Origin: Bacteroidales bacterium
GTDB lineage: Bacteria > Bacteroidota > Bacteroidia > Bacteroidales > UBA7960
Length of the DNA stretch: 6,559 nucleotides
Direction of reading: 5' to 3'
Assembly (NCBI GenBank): GCA_007125275.1
Contig: SLDN01000118.1
Location: forward strand, 1 to 6,559
Below the pieces are notes generated by a model. It did not search any database, was not told the DNA's origin, and saw only the letters and a list, made by a program, of their open reading frames with translations. Positions 1-5,169 of this stretch are shown here, piece after piece. Both the position numbers and the translations under genes were made by a program. Positions within the stretch are counted from its first letter, which is position 1, and every line of letters begins with the position of its first letter.

Positions 1-26
1 GAGAGTATGTCATCGCCGTTTTTTAT

Positions 27-60
27 AAAAGCCCCGCTAGCATATGGTGGGGCTTTTTTT
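27..60 (+). terminator. Strong rho-independent terminator of an upstream gene
   Basis: A 9-bp perfect stem, AAAAGCCCC (27-35) with GGGGCTTTT (49-57), closes a 13-nt loop and runs into a T tract to position 60. It must end a transcript whose gene lies left of the window. The A-rich 5' arm gives a T run on the other strand too, so it may also work for leftward transcription. Confidence 0.85.
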
Positions 61-188
61 GTAGGCAGCGCATTGTCGATTGCGAGCGACCCCAGTGTCT
101 GCAACGGACAGGCCAAGTCCTACGACACAATCCGGGAGTTGTTGCTGGCCGGTCAAGCCCGGCCAATACAACCTCAACCCCAAGCAGC
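61..188. other. Non-coding stretch between terminator and heptamer array
   Basis: I see no credible gene here. Open frames crossing this stretch run through the terminator or the heptamer array and resemble no protein I know. The only clear structure is the stem-loop at 146-165, described separately. A weaker hairpin, TGTCTG/CGGACA with loop CAA and one G-T pair, lies around 96-110. No tRNA-like or riboswitch-like fold was recognised by eye. Confidence 0.6.
146..165 (-). repeat. Perfect 7-bp stem-loop with loop GCTTGA
   Basis: TGGCCGG (146-152) and CCGGCCA (159-165) are perfect inverted repeats around a 6-nt loop. Read on the - strand the loop is GCTTGA, identical to the loop of the 7-bp stem-loop at 2927-2946. 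The two stems differ at two base pairs, both changed in a compensatory way. No T tract follows on either strand, so it is not a typical terminator. It lies 23 nt from the heptamer array at 189-283. Function is unknown; a dispersed structured repeat is my best guess. Confidence 0.55.
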
Positions 189-283
189 AACTCAAAACTG
201 TAAACTGAAAACTGTAAACTGAGAGTTGAGAACTCCAAACTCCAAACTGTAAACTCCAAACTGAGAACTCCAAACTGTTAACT
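189..283 (+). repeat. Degenerate heptamer tandem array (AACTNNN, 14 units)
   Basis: AACT recurs in exact 7-nt register at 189, 196, 203, 210, 217, 231, 238, 245, 252, 259, 266, 273 and 280. The unit at 224 is inverted to AGTT. The three variable bases are mostly CCA, GTA or GAG. The array ends 8 nt before the candidate promoter of the YitT-family gene. A shorter array of the same unit in the opposite orientation lies at 2818-2862. The repeat carries no stop codons on the - strand, so it creates a spurious open frame with a 7-residue period. Heptanucleotide tandem repeats are known as intergenic elements in other bacteria, for example the STRR families of filamentous cyanobacteria; kinship with those is not implied. 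Confidence 0.9.
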
Positions 284-291
284 AATTTCCG

Positions 292-299
292 TATTTTTG
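292..299 (+). promoter_or_regulatory. Candidate Bacteroidota -7 promoter element
   Basis: TATTTTTG matches the Bacteroidota -7 consensus TAnnTTTG at every fixed position and lies 24 nt before the start codon at 324, predicting a short 5' leader. I could not find a convincing -33 TTTG/TTG box about 20 nt upstream, where the heptamer array sits instead. The call therefore rests on one box and its position. Confidence 0.45.
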
Positions 300-323
300 C
301 ATTCCATAAAATGACAATGCGAA

Positions 324-1196
324 ATGGTAAAAAATAAAAAGGTAAACCCAATCTGGTCAGGGCTTAAAACCTACGGCATCATTACGTTTGCCCTATTTGT
401 CAGCGCGCTTGCATGGACAGGATTTCTGATCCCTTCTGAGATCGTTGGTGGCGGCGTGACCGGCTTGTCGGCATTGCTGTATTATGCCACTGGCATTCCT
501 GTTGCCATTACCTTTTTCCTTTTTAATGTGGTTCTCGTCACCATTGGTATAAAAAGCCTTGGCTTTGGATTTGGAGTAAAAACCATTTACAGTGTAGGCG
601 TGCTGTCGCTATTCTTCGGAATATTGCAACCCTTGATTACTGAACCAATCGTTGATGACCGGTTTATGTCCGCCATCATTGGCGGTATTATGGGTGGCGC
701 CTCCGTCGGATTGGTGTTTACACAGGGAGGAAGCACAGGCGGTACCGATATCATCGCCTTGATTATCAATAAATACAGAAACATCAGCCACGGCAGAATA
801 ATACTATATGCCGACCTCATCATTATATCATCTTCCTACTTCCTGTTTCAGTCGATCGAGGTGATGGTTTATGGTTACGTAACGATGGCTGTAGCATCCT
901 ATTCTATCGATATGCTGTTGATGGGACACCGCCGCAGTGTGCAAATGTTTATCTTCTCCCCAAAATATGAGGAGATTGCCGAACACATTGCCAACGATAT
1001 TGGCCGTGGAGTTACCCTGCTCAACGGCCAGGGCTGGTACAGCAAGGAAAAAAGTGCGGTGCTTGTGGTTATCGTCAGACGACACGAAACATCCATCGTG
1101 TTCAGAAGCATAAAAGAAATTGACCCCGAAGCTTTTATCACGGTTTCTAATGTGATGGGGGTTTATGGCAAAGGCTTCGACCCCATAAAGTATTGA
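324..1196 (+). CDS. YitT-family integral membrane protein (DUF161/DUF2179)
   Basis: This 290-residue protein has the YitT-family architecture: a hydrophobic N-terminal half with about five or six membrane segments (roughly 16-36, 57-76, 85-105, 113-133, 157-176 and 178-198), then a soluble C-terminal domain of DUF2179 type (about 204-287). The glycine-rich motif GGSTGGTDI (135-143), IPSEIVGGGVTGLS (36-49) and the C-terminal NVMGVYGKGF (276-285) are typical. Length is normal for the family (about 280-300). The substrate of YitT proteins is not established; a transport or membrane-sensor role is only presumed, with DUF2179 likely cytoplasmic. The start at 324 is chosen because the MVKNKK opening fits the family and no in-frame ATG precedes it; as usual in Bacteroidota there is no Shine-Dalgarno. 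An upstream ATG at 311 is in another frame and reads only eight codons. It is probably transcribed alone from the box at 292-299. Confidence 0.93.
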   Translation: MVKNKKVNPIWSGLKTYGIITFALFVSALAWTGFLIPSEIVGGGVTGLSALLYYATGIPVAITFFLFNVVLVTIGIKSLGFGFGVKTIYSVGVLSLFFGILQPLITEPIVDDRFMSAIIGGIMGGASVGLVFTQGGSTGGTDIIALIINKYRNISHGRIILYADLIIISSSYFLFQSIEVMVYGYVTMAVASYSIDMLLMGHRRSVQMFIFSPKYEEIAEHIANDIGRGVTLLNGQGWYSKEKSAVLVVIVRRHETSIVFRSIKEIDPEAFITVSNVMGVYGKGFDPIKY

Positions 1197-1203
1197 TGGA
1201 GTG

Positions 1204-1232
1204 TTTCATAATTGTTATTTATTGTTATGAAA
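1204..1232 (+). terminator. Inverted repeat after the YitT-family gene, possible weak terminator
   Basis: TTTCATAA (1204-1211) and TTATGAAA (1225-1232) form a perfect 8-bp stem around a 13-nt loop, beginning 8 nt after the stop codon. Outer G-T and G-C pairs could extend it. No T tract follows directly (the T6 run is about 18 nt further on), so termination would be inefficient. The loop region also contains a direct repeat of ATTGTTAT (1211-1218 and 1221-1228). Confidence 0.3.
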
Positions 1233-1255
1233 TGCCTCATGGATAATGTTTTTTG

Positions 1256-1263
1256 TATCTTCG
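1256..1263 (+). promoter_or_regulatory. Possible -7 promoter element of pepD
   Basis: TATCTTCG matches TAnnTTTG except for one base, follows a T-rich run, and lies about 94 nt before the pepD start at 1357. This would give a leader of about 85 nt that includes the hairpin at 1315-1333. No clear -33 box was found, so confidence is low. Confidence 0.3.
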
Positions 1264-1314
1264 TATTTATGTAAATTCAATAAAATTTTAAAACATATAT
1301 AAAAAGGTTTTTTG

Positions 1315-1343
1315 ACACAGGGCTGCCTTGTGTGCCGAAACAT
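1315..1343 (+). promoter_or_regulatory. pepD leader hairpin with shared CCGAAAYAT motif
   Basis: ACACAGGG (1315-1322) pairs with CCTTGTGT (1326-1333) across a 3-nt loop, including one G-T pair. The 3' arm is the beginning of the motif CCTTGTGTGCCGAAACAT (1326-1343), which recurs before lipB (2940-2957) and before the U32 gene (3741-3757). The motif ends 13 nt before the pepD start. The region could be read as a TTG-started extension of PepD (from 1312), but the motif stands in a different frame relative to the start than in the U32 gene, which argues for a non-coding leader. Function unknown. Confidence 0.4.
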
Positions 1344-1356
1344 TAAATATCAAACT

Positions 1357-2817
1357 ATGGAAAATATATTGGGCCAGTTAAAGCCACATCGTTTATGGGA
1401 GCTGTTTGAAGAGATCTGTCAGGTGCCCCGGCCATCAAAAAAAGAAGAAAAAATTCTTGCTTATCTGAAAGCATTTGCTGAAAAGCATGGTCTTACATGC
1501 AAGCAGGACAAGATTGGCAATCTTAACATCAGCAAACCGGCCACTGCCGGCTATGAAAACCGTGCATCCGTTGTGCTGCAGAGCCATGTGGACATGGTTT
1601 GCGAGAAGAACGAAGGTGTGGAGCACGATTTTGACAACGACCCAATTCGTCCACGGATCGTTGATGGATGGGTGAAGGCTGAAGGAACTACACTTGGTGC
1701 AGATAATGGAATTGGGGTAGCAGCCCAGCTGGCTATCCTGGAAGCTACTGACATCGAGCACGGGCCTATCGAGTGTCTTTTTACTGTTGATGAAGAAACC
1801 GGTTTAACCGGCGCTTTCAATCTTGAACAGGGCTTTGTCGAAAGCCGTATCCTTCTGAACCTGGACTCAGAAGACGACGGTGAGCTATTCATCGGTTGTG
1901 CTGGCGGTATTGATACCATGATCACCCTGCCATACGAAAAGGTAAATGTTGAAGTCGACCACCTGGCATTCAGGATTTCCATAACAGGATTAAAGGGTGG
2001 GCATTCCGGCGACGACATCAACAAAGGAAGAAGCAATGCAATAAAGATCCTCACTCGTCTGCTTTGGAATGCTGAAAAGATGTTTGAATTGCGTATAGCA
2101 GAGATCAAAGGAGGAAACCTGCACAACGCCATTGCGCGCGAAGCCTTCGCCACCATTACCATTCCGCGGCGCCACGAAAAAGCTCTGAAAGAGTTGGTTG
2201 AAAGCTTGGGCAGGGAAATCCGGGATGCCGTGAAGGTGAATGAGCCCGGCTTAGACATCGACATCAAAGAATCTCTGATGCCGGACACCCTGATTGATTA
2301 TGCATCACAGCACAAGCTGCTCAATGCCCTTTACGCCTGCCCGCATGGTGTGATGGCGATGTCCCCCGACATCCCCAACCTGGTTGAAACATCTACCAAC
2401 CTCGCTTCCGTCAAGATGTCGGCCAACGAGATCATCGTGGTTACAAGCCAACGCAGCTCACTGGATACAGGCAAGCATGATATCGCTGCCATGGTGGCTG
2501 CCGTATTTCAACTCGCCGGCGCCAAAGTCAAACACGGCGACGGCTACCCGGGCTGGGAACCCAATGTGGATTCCCCAATACTGGCCATCACAAAAAAAGC
2601 ATATCAGGACCTCTTCAAGGAAGAACCCAAAGTGCTTGCCATTCATGCCGGTCTTGAGTGTGGAATCATTGGAGAAAAATATCCCGGTATGGATATGATA
2701 TCTTATGGCCCAACAATGCGCGGAGCACATTCTCCAGACGAAGCCATGGAAATCAGCACTGTGGAGAAGTTTTGGAACCTGACACTCGAAGTGCTGCGAA
2801 ATGCACCGAAAGCGTAG
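1357..2817 (+). CDS. pepD: Aminoacyl-histidine dipeptidase (cytosolic non-specific dipeptidase), M20C family
   Basis: A 486-residue M20 metallopeptidase, essentially the length of E. coli PepD (485). It hydrolyses dipeptides, including aminoacyl-histidine dipeptides such as carnosine, in the cytoplasm using two metal ions. The metal-site motifs are all present: SHVDM (His77, Asp79), LGADNG with bridging Asp116, VDEETGLTG with Glu146-Glu147 (general base and ligand), LNLDSED with Asp170, and GAHSPDE with His458. These lie about three residues before the E. coli equivalents. GLKGGHSGDDI (211-221) marks the lid/dimerisation domain, about residues 205-390. The ATG at 1357 is chosen because MENILGQLKPHRLWELFEEI is the standard family N-terminus. 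The in-frame TTG at 1312 would add 15 residues made from a leader motif. The preceding gap is 160 nt; the stop codon abuts the second heptamer array directly. Confidence 0.96.
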   Translation: MENILGQLKPHRLWELFEEICQVPRPSKKEEKILAYLKAFAEKHGLTCKQDKIGNLNISKPATAGYENRASVVLQSHVDMVCEKNEGVEHDFDNDPIRPRIVDGWVKAEGTTLGADNGIGVAAQLAILEATDIEHGPIECLFTVDEETGLTGAFNLEQGFVESRILLNLDSEDDGELFIGCAGGIDTMITLPYEKVNVEVDHLAFRISITGLKGGHSGDDINKGRSNAIKILTRLLWNAEKMFELRIAEIKGGNLHNAIAREAFATITIPRRHEKALKELVESLGREIRDAVKVNEPGLDIDIKESLMPDTLIDYASQHKLLNALYACPHGVMAMSPDIPNLVETSTNLASVKMSANEIIVVTSQRSSLDTGKHDIAAMVAAVFQLAGAKVKHGDGYPGWEPNVDSPILAITKKAYQDLFKEEPKVLAIHAGLECGIIGEKYPGMDMISYGPTMRGAHSPDEAMEISTVEKFWNLTLEVLRNAPKA

Positions 2818-2862
2818 AGTTAGTAGTTTGGAGTTCGGAGTTTGGAGTTGAGATGAGGAGTT
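2818..2862 (-). repeat. Second heptamer array, inverted relative to the first
   Basis: AGTT recurs every 7 nt at 2818, 2825, 2832, 2839 and 2846; after a 13-nt step (one base lost) it appears again at 2859. The unit TGGAGTT is the complement of AACTCCA in the array at 189-283, so the two arrays face opposite ways. The array starts on the first base after the pepD stop codon. No terminator for pepD is visible before it. Confidence 0.8.
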
Positions 2863-2894
2863 GGGCGCACCCTGGTATAGGATGAGCTTGACGG

Positions 2895-2910
2895 TATAAT
2901 ATATATTATA
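2895..2910. repeat. 16-nt perfect A/T palindrome upstream of lipB
   Basis: TATAATATATATTATA is a perfect palindrome with no G or C, 54 nt before the lipB start. TTGACG at 2888-2893 precedes it. This could be a promoter melting region or a regulator site for lipB, but it lacks the TAnnTTTG box, so its role is open. Confidence 0.4.
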
Positions 2911-2926
2911 TCAGGAAATTGCGTAA

Positions 2927-2957
2927 TGACAGGGCTTGACCTGTCAAACCGAAATAT
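2927..2957 (+). promoter_or_regulatory. lipB leader: 7-bp stem-loop plus shared CCGAAAYAT motif
   Basis: TGACAGG (2927-2933) and CCTGTCA (2940-2946) form a perfect stem around the loop GCTTGA. The 3' arm begins the motif CCTGTCAAACCGAAATAT (2940-2957), which ends 6 nt before the lipB ATG. Similar motifs precede pepD and the U32 gene. The stem-loop has the same stem length and the same loop as the one at 146-165 (read on the - strand). An in-frame stop at 2937-2939 shows that this leader is not part of LipB. Its job (translation control, RNA stability or simply a repeat) is unknown. Confidence 0.45.
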
Positions 2958-2963
2958 AACCAT

Positions 2964-3668
2964 ATGAAGAACAACAAGGTTTTTTTTCAGGACCTGGGTG
3001 TTGTGGATTACAAAGAAGCCTGGGACTATCAGGAAAAACTGTTTAAGGGCATCACTGACCTGAAAATGCACAACAGGTCGCATCCCGAAGCAGAGAAGCA
3101 GACAGACAATTACCTGCTTTTTTGTGAGCATCCGCACGTTTATACCTTGGGTAAAAATGGCTCAGAAAACAACCTCCTTGCCAACATGCTGGAGCTGCAG
3201 CAAAAAGAGGCCACTTTTTATAAGATCAACCGTGGTGGCGATATCACCTATCATGGCCCGGGGCAGATTGTGGGTTACCCCATCCTCGACCTGGATAACT
3301 TTTCGCCCGACATCCATAAGTATGTTGCCAACCTGGAAGAGGCTGTCATCCACACAATTGCTGAATACGGCCTGAAAGGGGAGCGCCTGAAAGGTGCCTC
3401 CGGAGTGTGGCTTGATGCCGGCAATCCGGCCAAGGCCCGGAAGATCTGCGCCATTGGCATCCGCAGCAGCCGCTGGGTCACCATGCACGGCTTTGCCTTT
3501 AACGTCAATACCGATCTCAGCTATTTTGAGCTGATCAACCCCTGTGGCTTTACCGATAAAAAAGCCACCTCGATGCAGGCGGAGCTGGGAGCCATCGTTC
3601 CCATCGAAGAAGTAAAAGCCAAACTAAAACAACATCTGCGCGATATCATTGATATGGAGTATCAATAA
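2964..3668 (+). CDS. lipB: Octanoyl-[acyl carrier protein]:protein N-octanoyltransferase (lipoyl transferase) LipB
   Basis: A 234-residue LipB. It moves the octanoyl group from acyl carrier protein to lysines of lipoyl domains (2-oxoacid dehydrogenases, glycine cleavage H protein), the first step of cytoplasmic lipoate synthesis; LipA then inserts sulfur. The LipB signature RGGDITYHGPGQIVGYP spans residues 90-106. The acyl-accepting Cys is Cys194 in INPCG, and the partner Lys is Lys160 in ARKICAIGIR. HGFAFNVNTDLSYF (175-188) is also characteristic. The length agrees with the family (about 210-250). The start at 2964 fits MKNNKVFFQDLGVVDYKEAW, the usual opening, and in-frame extension is blocked by a stop at 2937. 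No lipA is in view. It lies 146 nt after pepD and 98 nt before the U32 gene, so co-transcription is possible but not shown. Confidence 0.96.
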   Translation: MKNNKVFFQDLGVVDYKEAWDYQEKLFKGITDLKMHNRSHPEAEKQTDNYLLFCEHPHVYTLGKNGSENNLLANMLELQQKEATFYKINRGGDITYHGPGQIVGYPILDLDNFSPDIHKYVANLEEAVIHTIAEYGLKGERLKGASGVWLDAGNPAKARKICAIGIRSSRWVTMHGFAFNVNTDLSYFELINPCGFTDKKATSMQAELGAIVPIEEVKAKLKQHLRDIIDMEYQ

Positions 3669-3710
3669 AGTCGCAGTGATTATTTTTTTAGTCAATCCAC
3701 CTCCATATCA
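3650..3710 (+). repeat. 10-bp inverted repeat spanning the lipB stop
   Basis: TGATATGGAG (3650-3659, last codons of lipB) and CTCCATATCA (3701-3710) are perfect inverted repeats separated by 41 nt. Inside lies a weaker stem, TGATTA/TAGTCA (3677-3694) with one G-T pair and a loop of six T. This may act as a transcript 3' end or processing structure, but no T tract follows the outer arm. A repeat of this size and spacing is not very unlikely by chance in 6.5 kb. Confidence 0.35.
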
Positions 3711-3716
3711 TGGGTG

Positions 3717-3757
3717 TTGATCTGTTTGCTGAAACATTGACCTGTGTGCCGAAATAT
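3717..3757 (+). promoter_or_regulatory. Tandemly duplicated leader motif before the U32 gene
   Basis: Two imperfect copies overlap by one base with a period of 20 nt: 3717-3737 (core CTGTTTGCTGAAACAT) and 3737-3757 (core CCTGTGTGCCGAAATAT), matching at 17 of 21 positions. The second copy is the closest relative of the motifs before lipB and pepD and ends 9 nt before the start at 3767. No pairing 5' arm was found here, unlike the other two leaders. Function unknown. Confidence 0.45.
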
Positions 3758-3766
3758 AAAAGAGTC

Positions 3767-5041
3767 ATGACCACCAAAATCGCCTCTGAATCAAACCCGC
3801 ACTCACCGCAAATCCTCGCGCCTGCGGGTTCATACGAGTCTTTACGTGCCGCCATACAGGGCGGGGCTGATGCTGTCTATTTCGGTGTAGGCAAGTTAAA
3901 TATGCGCAGCCGCTCATCACAAAACTTTACCTTTGAAGACCTTCACGAAGTGGCAGCCATCTGCCGTGAACATAAGCTGGAATCATACCTTACCCTGAAC
4001 ACCATCATCTATGATGAAGAGATGGACGAGATGCGCCAGACCGTTGACCAGGCGAAAGCGGCCGGCGTTTCTGCCATCATCGCATCCGATGTGTCGGTGA
4101 TGGAATATGCCCGGCAGCAGGGTGTCAGGGTGCACGCTTCTACACAGTGCAACATTACAAACCTGGGAGCCATAAAGTTTTATGCTCAGTATGCCGACGT
4201 CATGGTGTTGGCGCGCGAGCTCAGCCTCAAACAGGTCTATAATATCGTGCAGGGAATTGAGCGTGATCAGATCAAAGGCCCTGGCGGTGAGCTTGTCAAA
4301 ATCGAGATTTTTGTACACGGAGCCCTGTGTATGGCGGTGAGTGGCAAATGCTATTTGAGTCTTGACAACAAAAACTTTTCCGGTAACCGTGGCGCTTGCC
4401 TGCAGCTTTGCCGGCGCTCCTATATCGTAACTGATAAGGAGGAAGGCTATGAACTGGAGGTGGATCACGAGTACATCATGTCGCCAAAAGATCTGTGCAC
4501 CATCGGATTTCTCGACAAGATCATCCACGCCGGAGTGAAAGTTCTGAAGATCGAAGGGCGTGGTCGCGGGCCTGACTACGTAAAGGCGGCCACGGAATGC
4601 TATCTGGAGGCAGTGCAAGCGATTACAGATGGAACTTACAGCAGTGATAGAGTCGCAGCCTGGACCGAGCGGCTTAGCACGGTGTTTAACCGCGGCTTTT
4701 GGGATGGATATTACCTTGGCCGCACGATGGGGGAATGGGCTGAGCGTTATGGCTCACAGGCCACGCGCCGCAAGCAATATGTTGGTAAGATTACGAACTA
4801 TTTCGCCCGGCTGGGTGTGGCAGAGGTCACGATGGAGACCAGGGAGCTGAAAAAAGGCTCCGAAGTGATGATTACCGGTCCCACCACAGGCGTGGTGGAG
4901 TTTGTGGCTGAAGATATTCGCCTGGATGACAAAACCGTTGAACTGGTAAAAAAGGGGGATGTCTTTTCCGTAAGTTCGCCTGACCCGGTTAGGCGCGGTG
5001 ATAAGGTTTTTAGGATGATAACAGAAGCGGACCCGTTTTAA
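3767..5041 (+). CDS. Peptidase U32 family protein, probable Fe-S RNA hydroxylase (TrhP/RlhA-like)
   Basis: From the ATG at 3767 this is 424 residues. The U32 signature is met exactly by EIFVHGALCMAVSGKCYLS (180-198). Family blocks ILAPAGSYESLRAAIQGGAD (16-35), HASTQCN (123-129), VLARELSL (147-154) and LKIEGRGR (260-267) are present. Cys188, Cys195, Cys211 and Cys215 (the last two in RGACLQLCRR) are likely iron-sulfur ligands; Cys244 is an extra candidate. Members were first called collagenase-like proteases. E. coli relatives are now known as TrhP (tRNA U34 hydroxylation), RlhA (23S rRNA C2501) and UbiU/UbiV, so an RNA-hydroxylation role is more likely here, target unresolved. The C-terminal part (about 333-420) looks like a small beta-barrel domain. 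The start at 3710 would add 19 residues translated from a repeated leader motif and is rejected. Tandem stops TAA-TAG end the gene, which converges with the amylase. Confidence 0.92.
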   Translation: MTTKIASESNPHSPQILAPAGSYESLRAAIQGGADAVYFGVGKLNMRSRSSQNFTFEDLHEVAAICREHKLESYLTLNTIIYDEEMDEMRQTVDQAKAAGVSAIIASDVSVMEYARQQGVRVHASTQCNITNLGAIKFYAQYADVMVLARELSLKQVYNIVQGIERDQIKGPGGELVKIEIFVHGALCMAVSGKCYLSLDNKNFSGNRGACLQLCRRSYIVTDKEEGYELEVDHEYIMSPKDLCTIGFLDKIIHAGVKVLKIEGRGRGPDYVKAATECYLEAVQAITDGTYSSDRVAAWTERLSTVFNRGFWDGYYLGRTMGEWAERYGSQATRRKQYVGKITNYFARLGVAEVTMETRELKKGSEVMITGPTTGVVEFVAEDIRLDDKTVELVKKGDVFSVSSPDPVRRGDKVFRMITEADPF

Positions 5042-5051
5042 TAGATTGATG

Positions 5052-5085
5052 GCTGCAACATGGAAAACCAACGGTGAGGTGCAGC
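5052..5085 (+). terminator. Weak stem downstream of the U32 gene
   Basis: GCTGCA (5052-5057) and TGCAGC (5080-5085) are perfect 6-bp inverted repeats around a 22-nt loop holding a tiny ACC/GGT hairpin. No T tract follows. It is the only candidate for ending + strand transcription in this part of the 128-nt convergent gap, and it is weak. Confidence 0.2.
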
Positions 5086-5102
5086 GGCTTCGTGTCAAAT
5101 AA

Positions 5103-5112
5103 ACTGATCAGT
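5103..5112. repeat. 10-bp perfect palindrome in the convergent gap
   Basis: ACTGATCAGT is self-complementary and lies between the two convergent genes. It is too short for a stable hairpin; it could be a protein-binding site or chance. Confidence 0.3.
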
Positions 5113-5115
5113 CAT

Positions 5116-5142
5116 CAAAAATTAATTCACACACAATTAATT
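5116..5142 (-). terminator. A/T-rich hairpin after the amylase gene, possible terminator
   Basis: AATTAATT occurs at 5120-5127 and 5135-5142, making an 8-bp stem around a CACACAC loop. On the - strand the stem runs into a short T run (the complement of A at 5117-5121), starting 28 nt beyond the amylase stop. The stem is pure A/T, so it is a weak candidate, but its position is right for the leftward gene. Confidence 0.35.
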
Positions 5143-5169
5143 CATTAACTAACACAACGAGCTGATTCC

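Noticed and set aside
7..222. A 71-codon open frame on the + strand
   Set aside because: It reads straight through the strong terminator at 27-60, the stem-loop and the heptamer array and shows no recognisable protein features.
189..283. CRISPR array
   Set aside because: The unit is 7 nt with no unique spacers and there are no cas genes.
37..351. A 104-codon open frame on the - strand with a 7-residue repeat (SLEFSVW-like), plus a similar 78-codon frame at 23-259
   Set aside because: The period is produced by the stop-free 7-nt DNA repeat, two frames are open at once, and the frames run over the terminator and the repeat array. This is a repeat artefact, not a protein gene.
1312..1356. TTG start giving PepD 15 extra residues
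   Set aside because: The extra residues come from a leader motif shared with other genes, and the ATG at 1357 gives the standard family N-terminus and length.
1551..2288. A 245-codon open frame antisense to pepD
   Set aside because: It is a long shadow of a well-supported conserved gene, Ser/Pro/Arg-rich, with no domain I recognise.
2888..2910. Sigma-70 type promoter using TTGACG and the A/T palindrome
   Set aside because: No -10 hexamer lies at the right spacing, and the likely host uses TAnnTTTG-type promoters; kept only as a possibility in the palindrome entry.
146..2946. A transposon bounded by the inverted composite repeats
   Set aside because: No transposase or target-site duplication is visible, and the enclosed genes (YitT-type, pepD) are ordinary chromosomal genes; the repeats look like separate insertions.
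3710..3766. ATG at 3710 giving the U32 protein 19 extra residues
   Set aside because: The stretch is the tandem leader motif and lies next to an inverted repeat; the ATG at 3767 gives a normal family length.
3983..4618. A 211-codon open frame antisense to the U32 gene
   Set aside because: Shadow frame opposite a conserved gene; composition and lack of motifs give no support.
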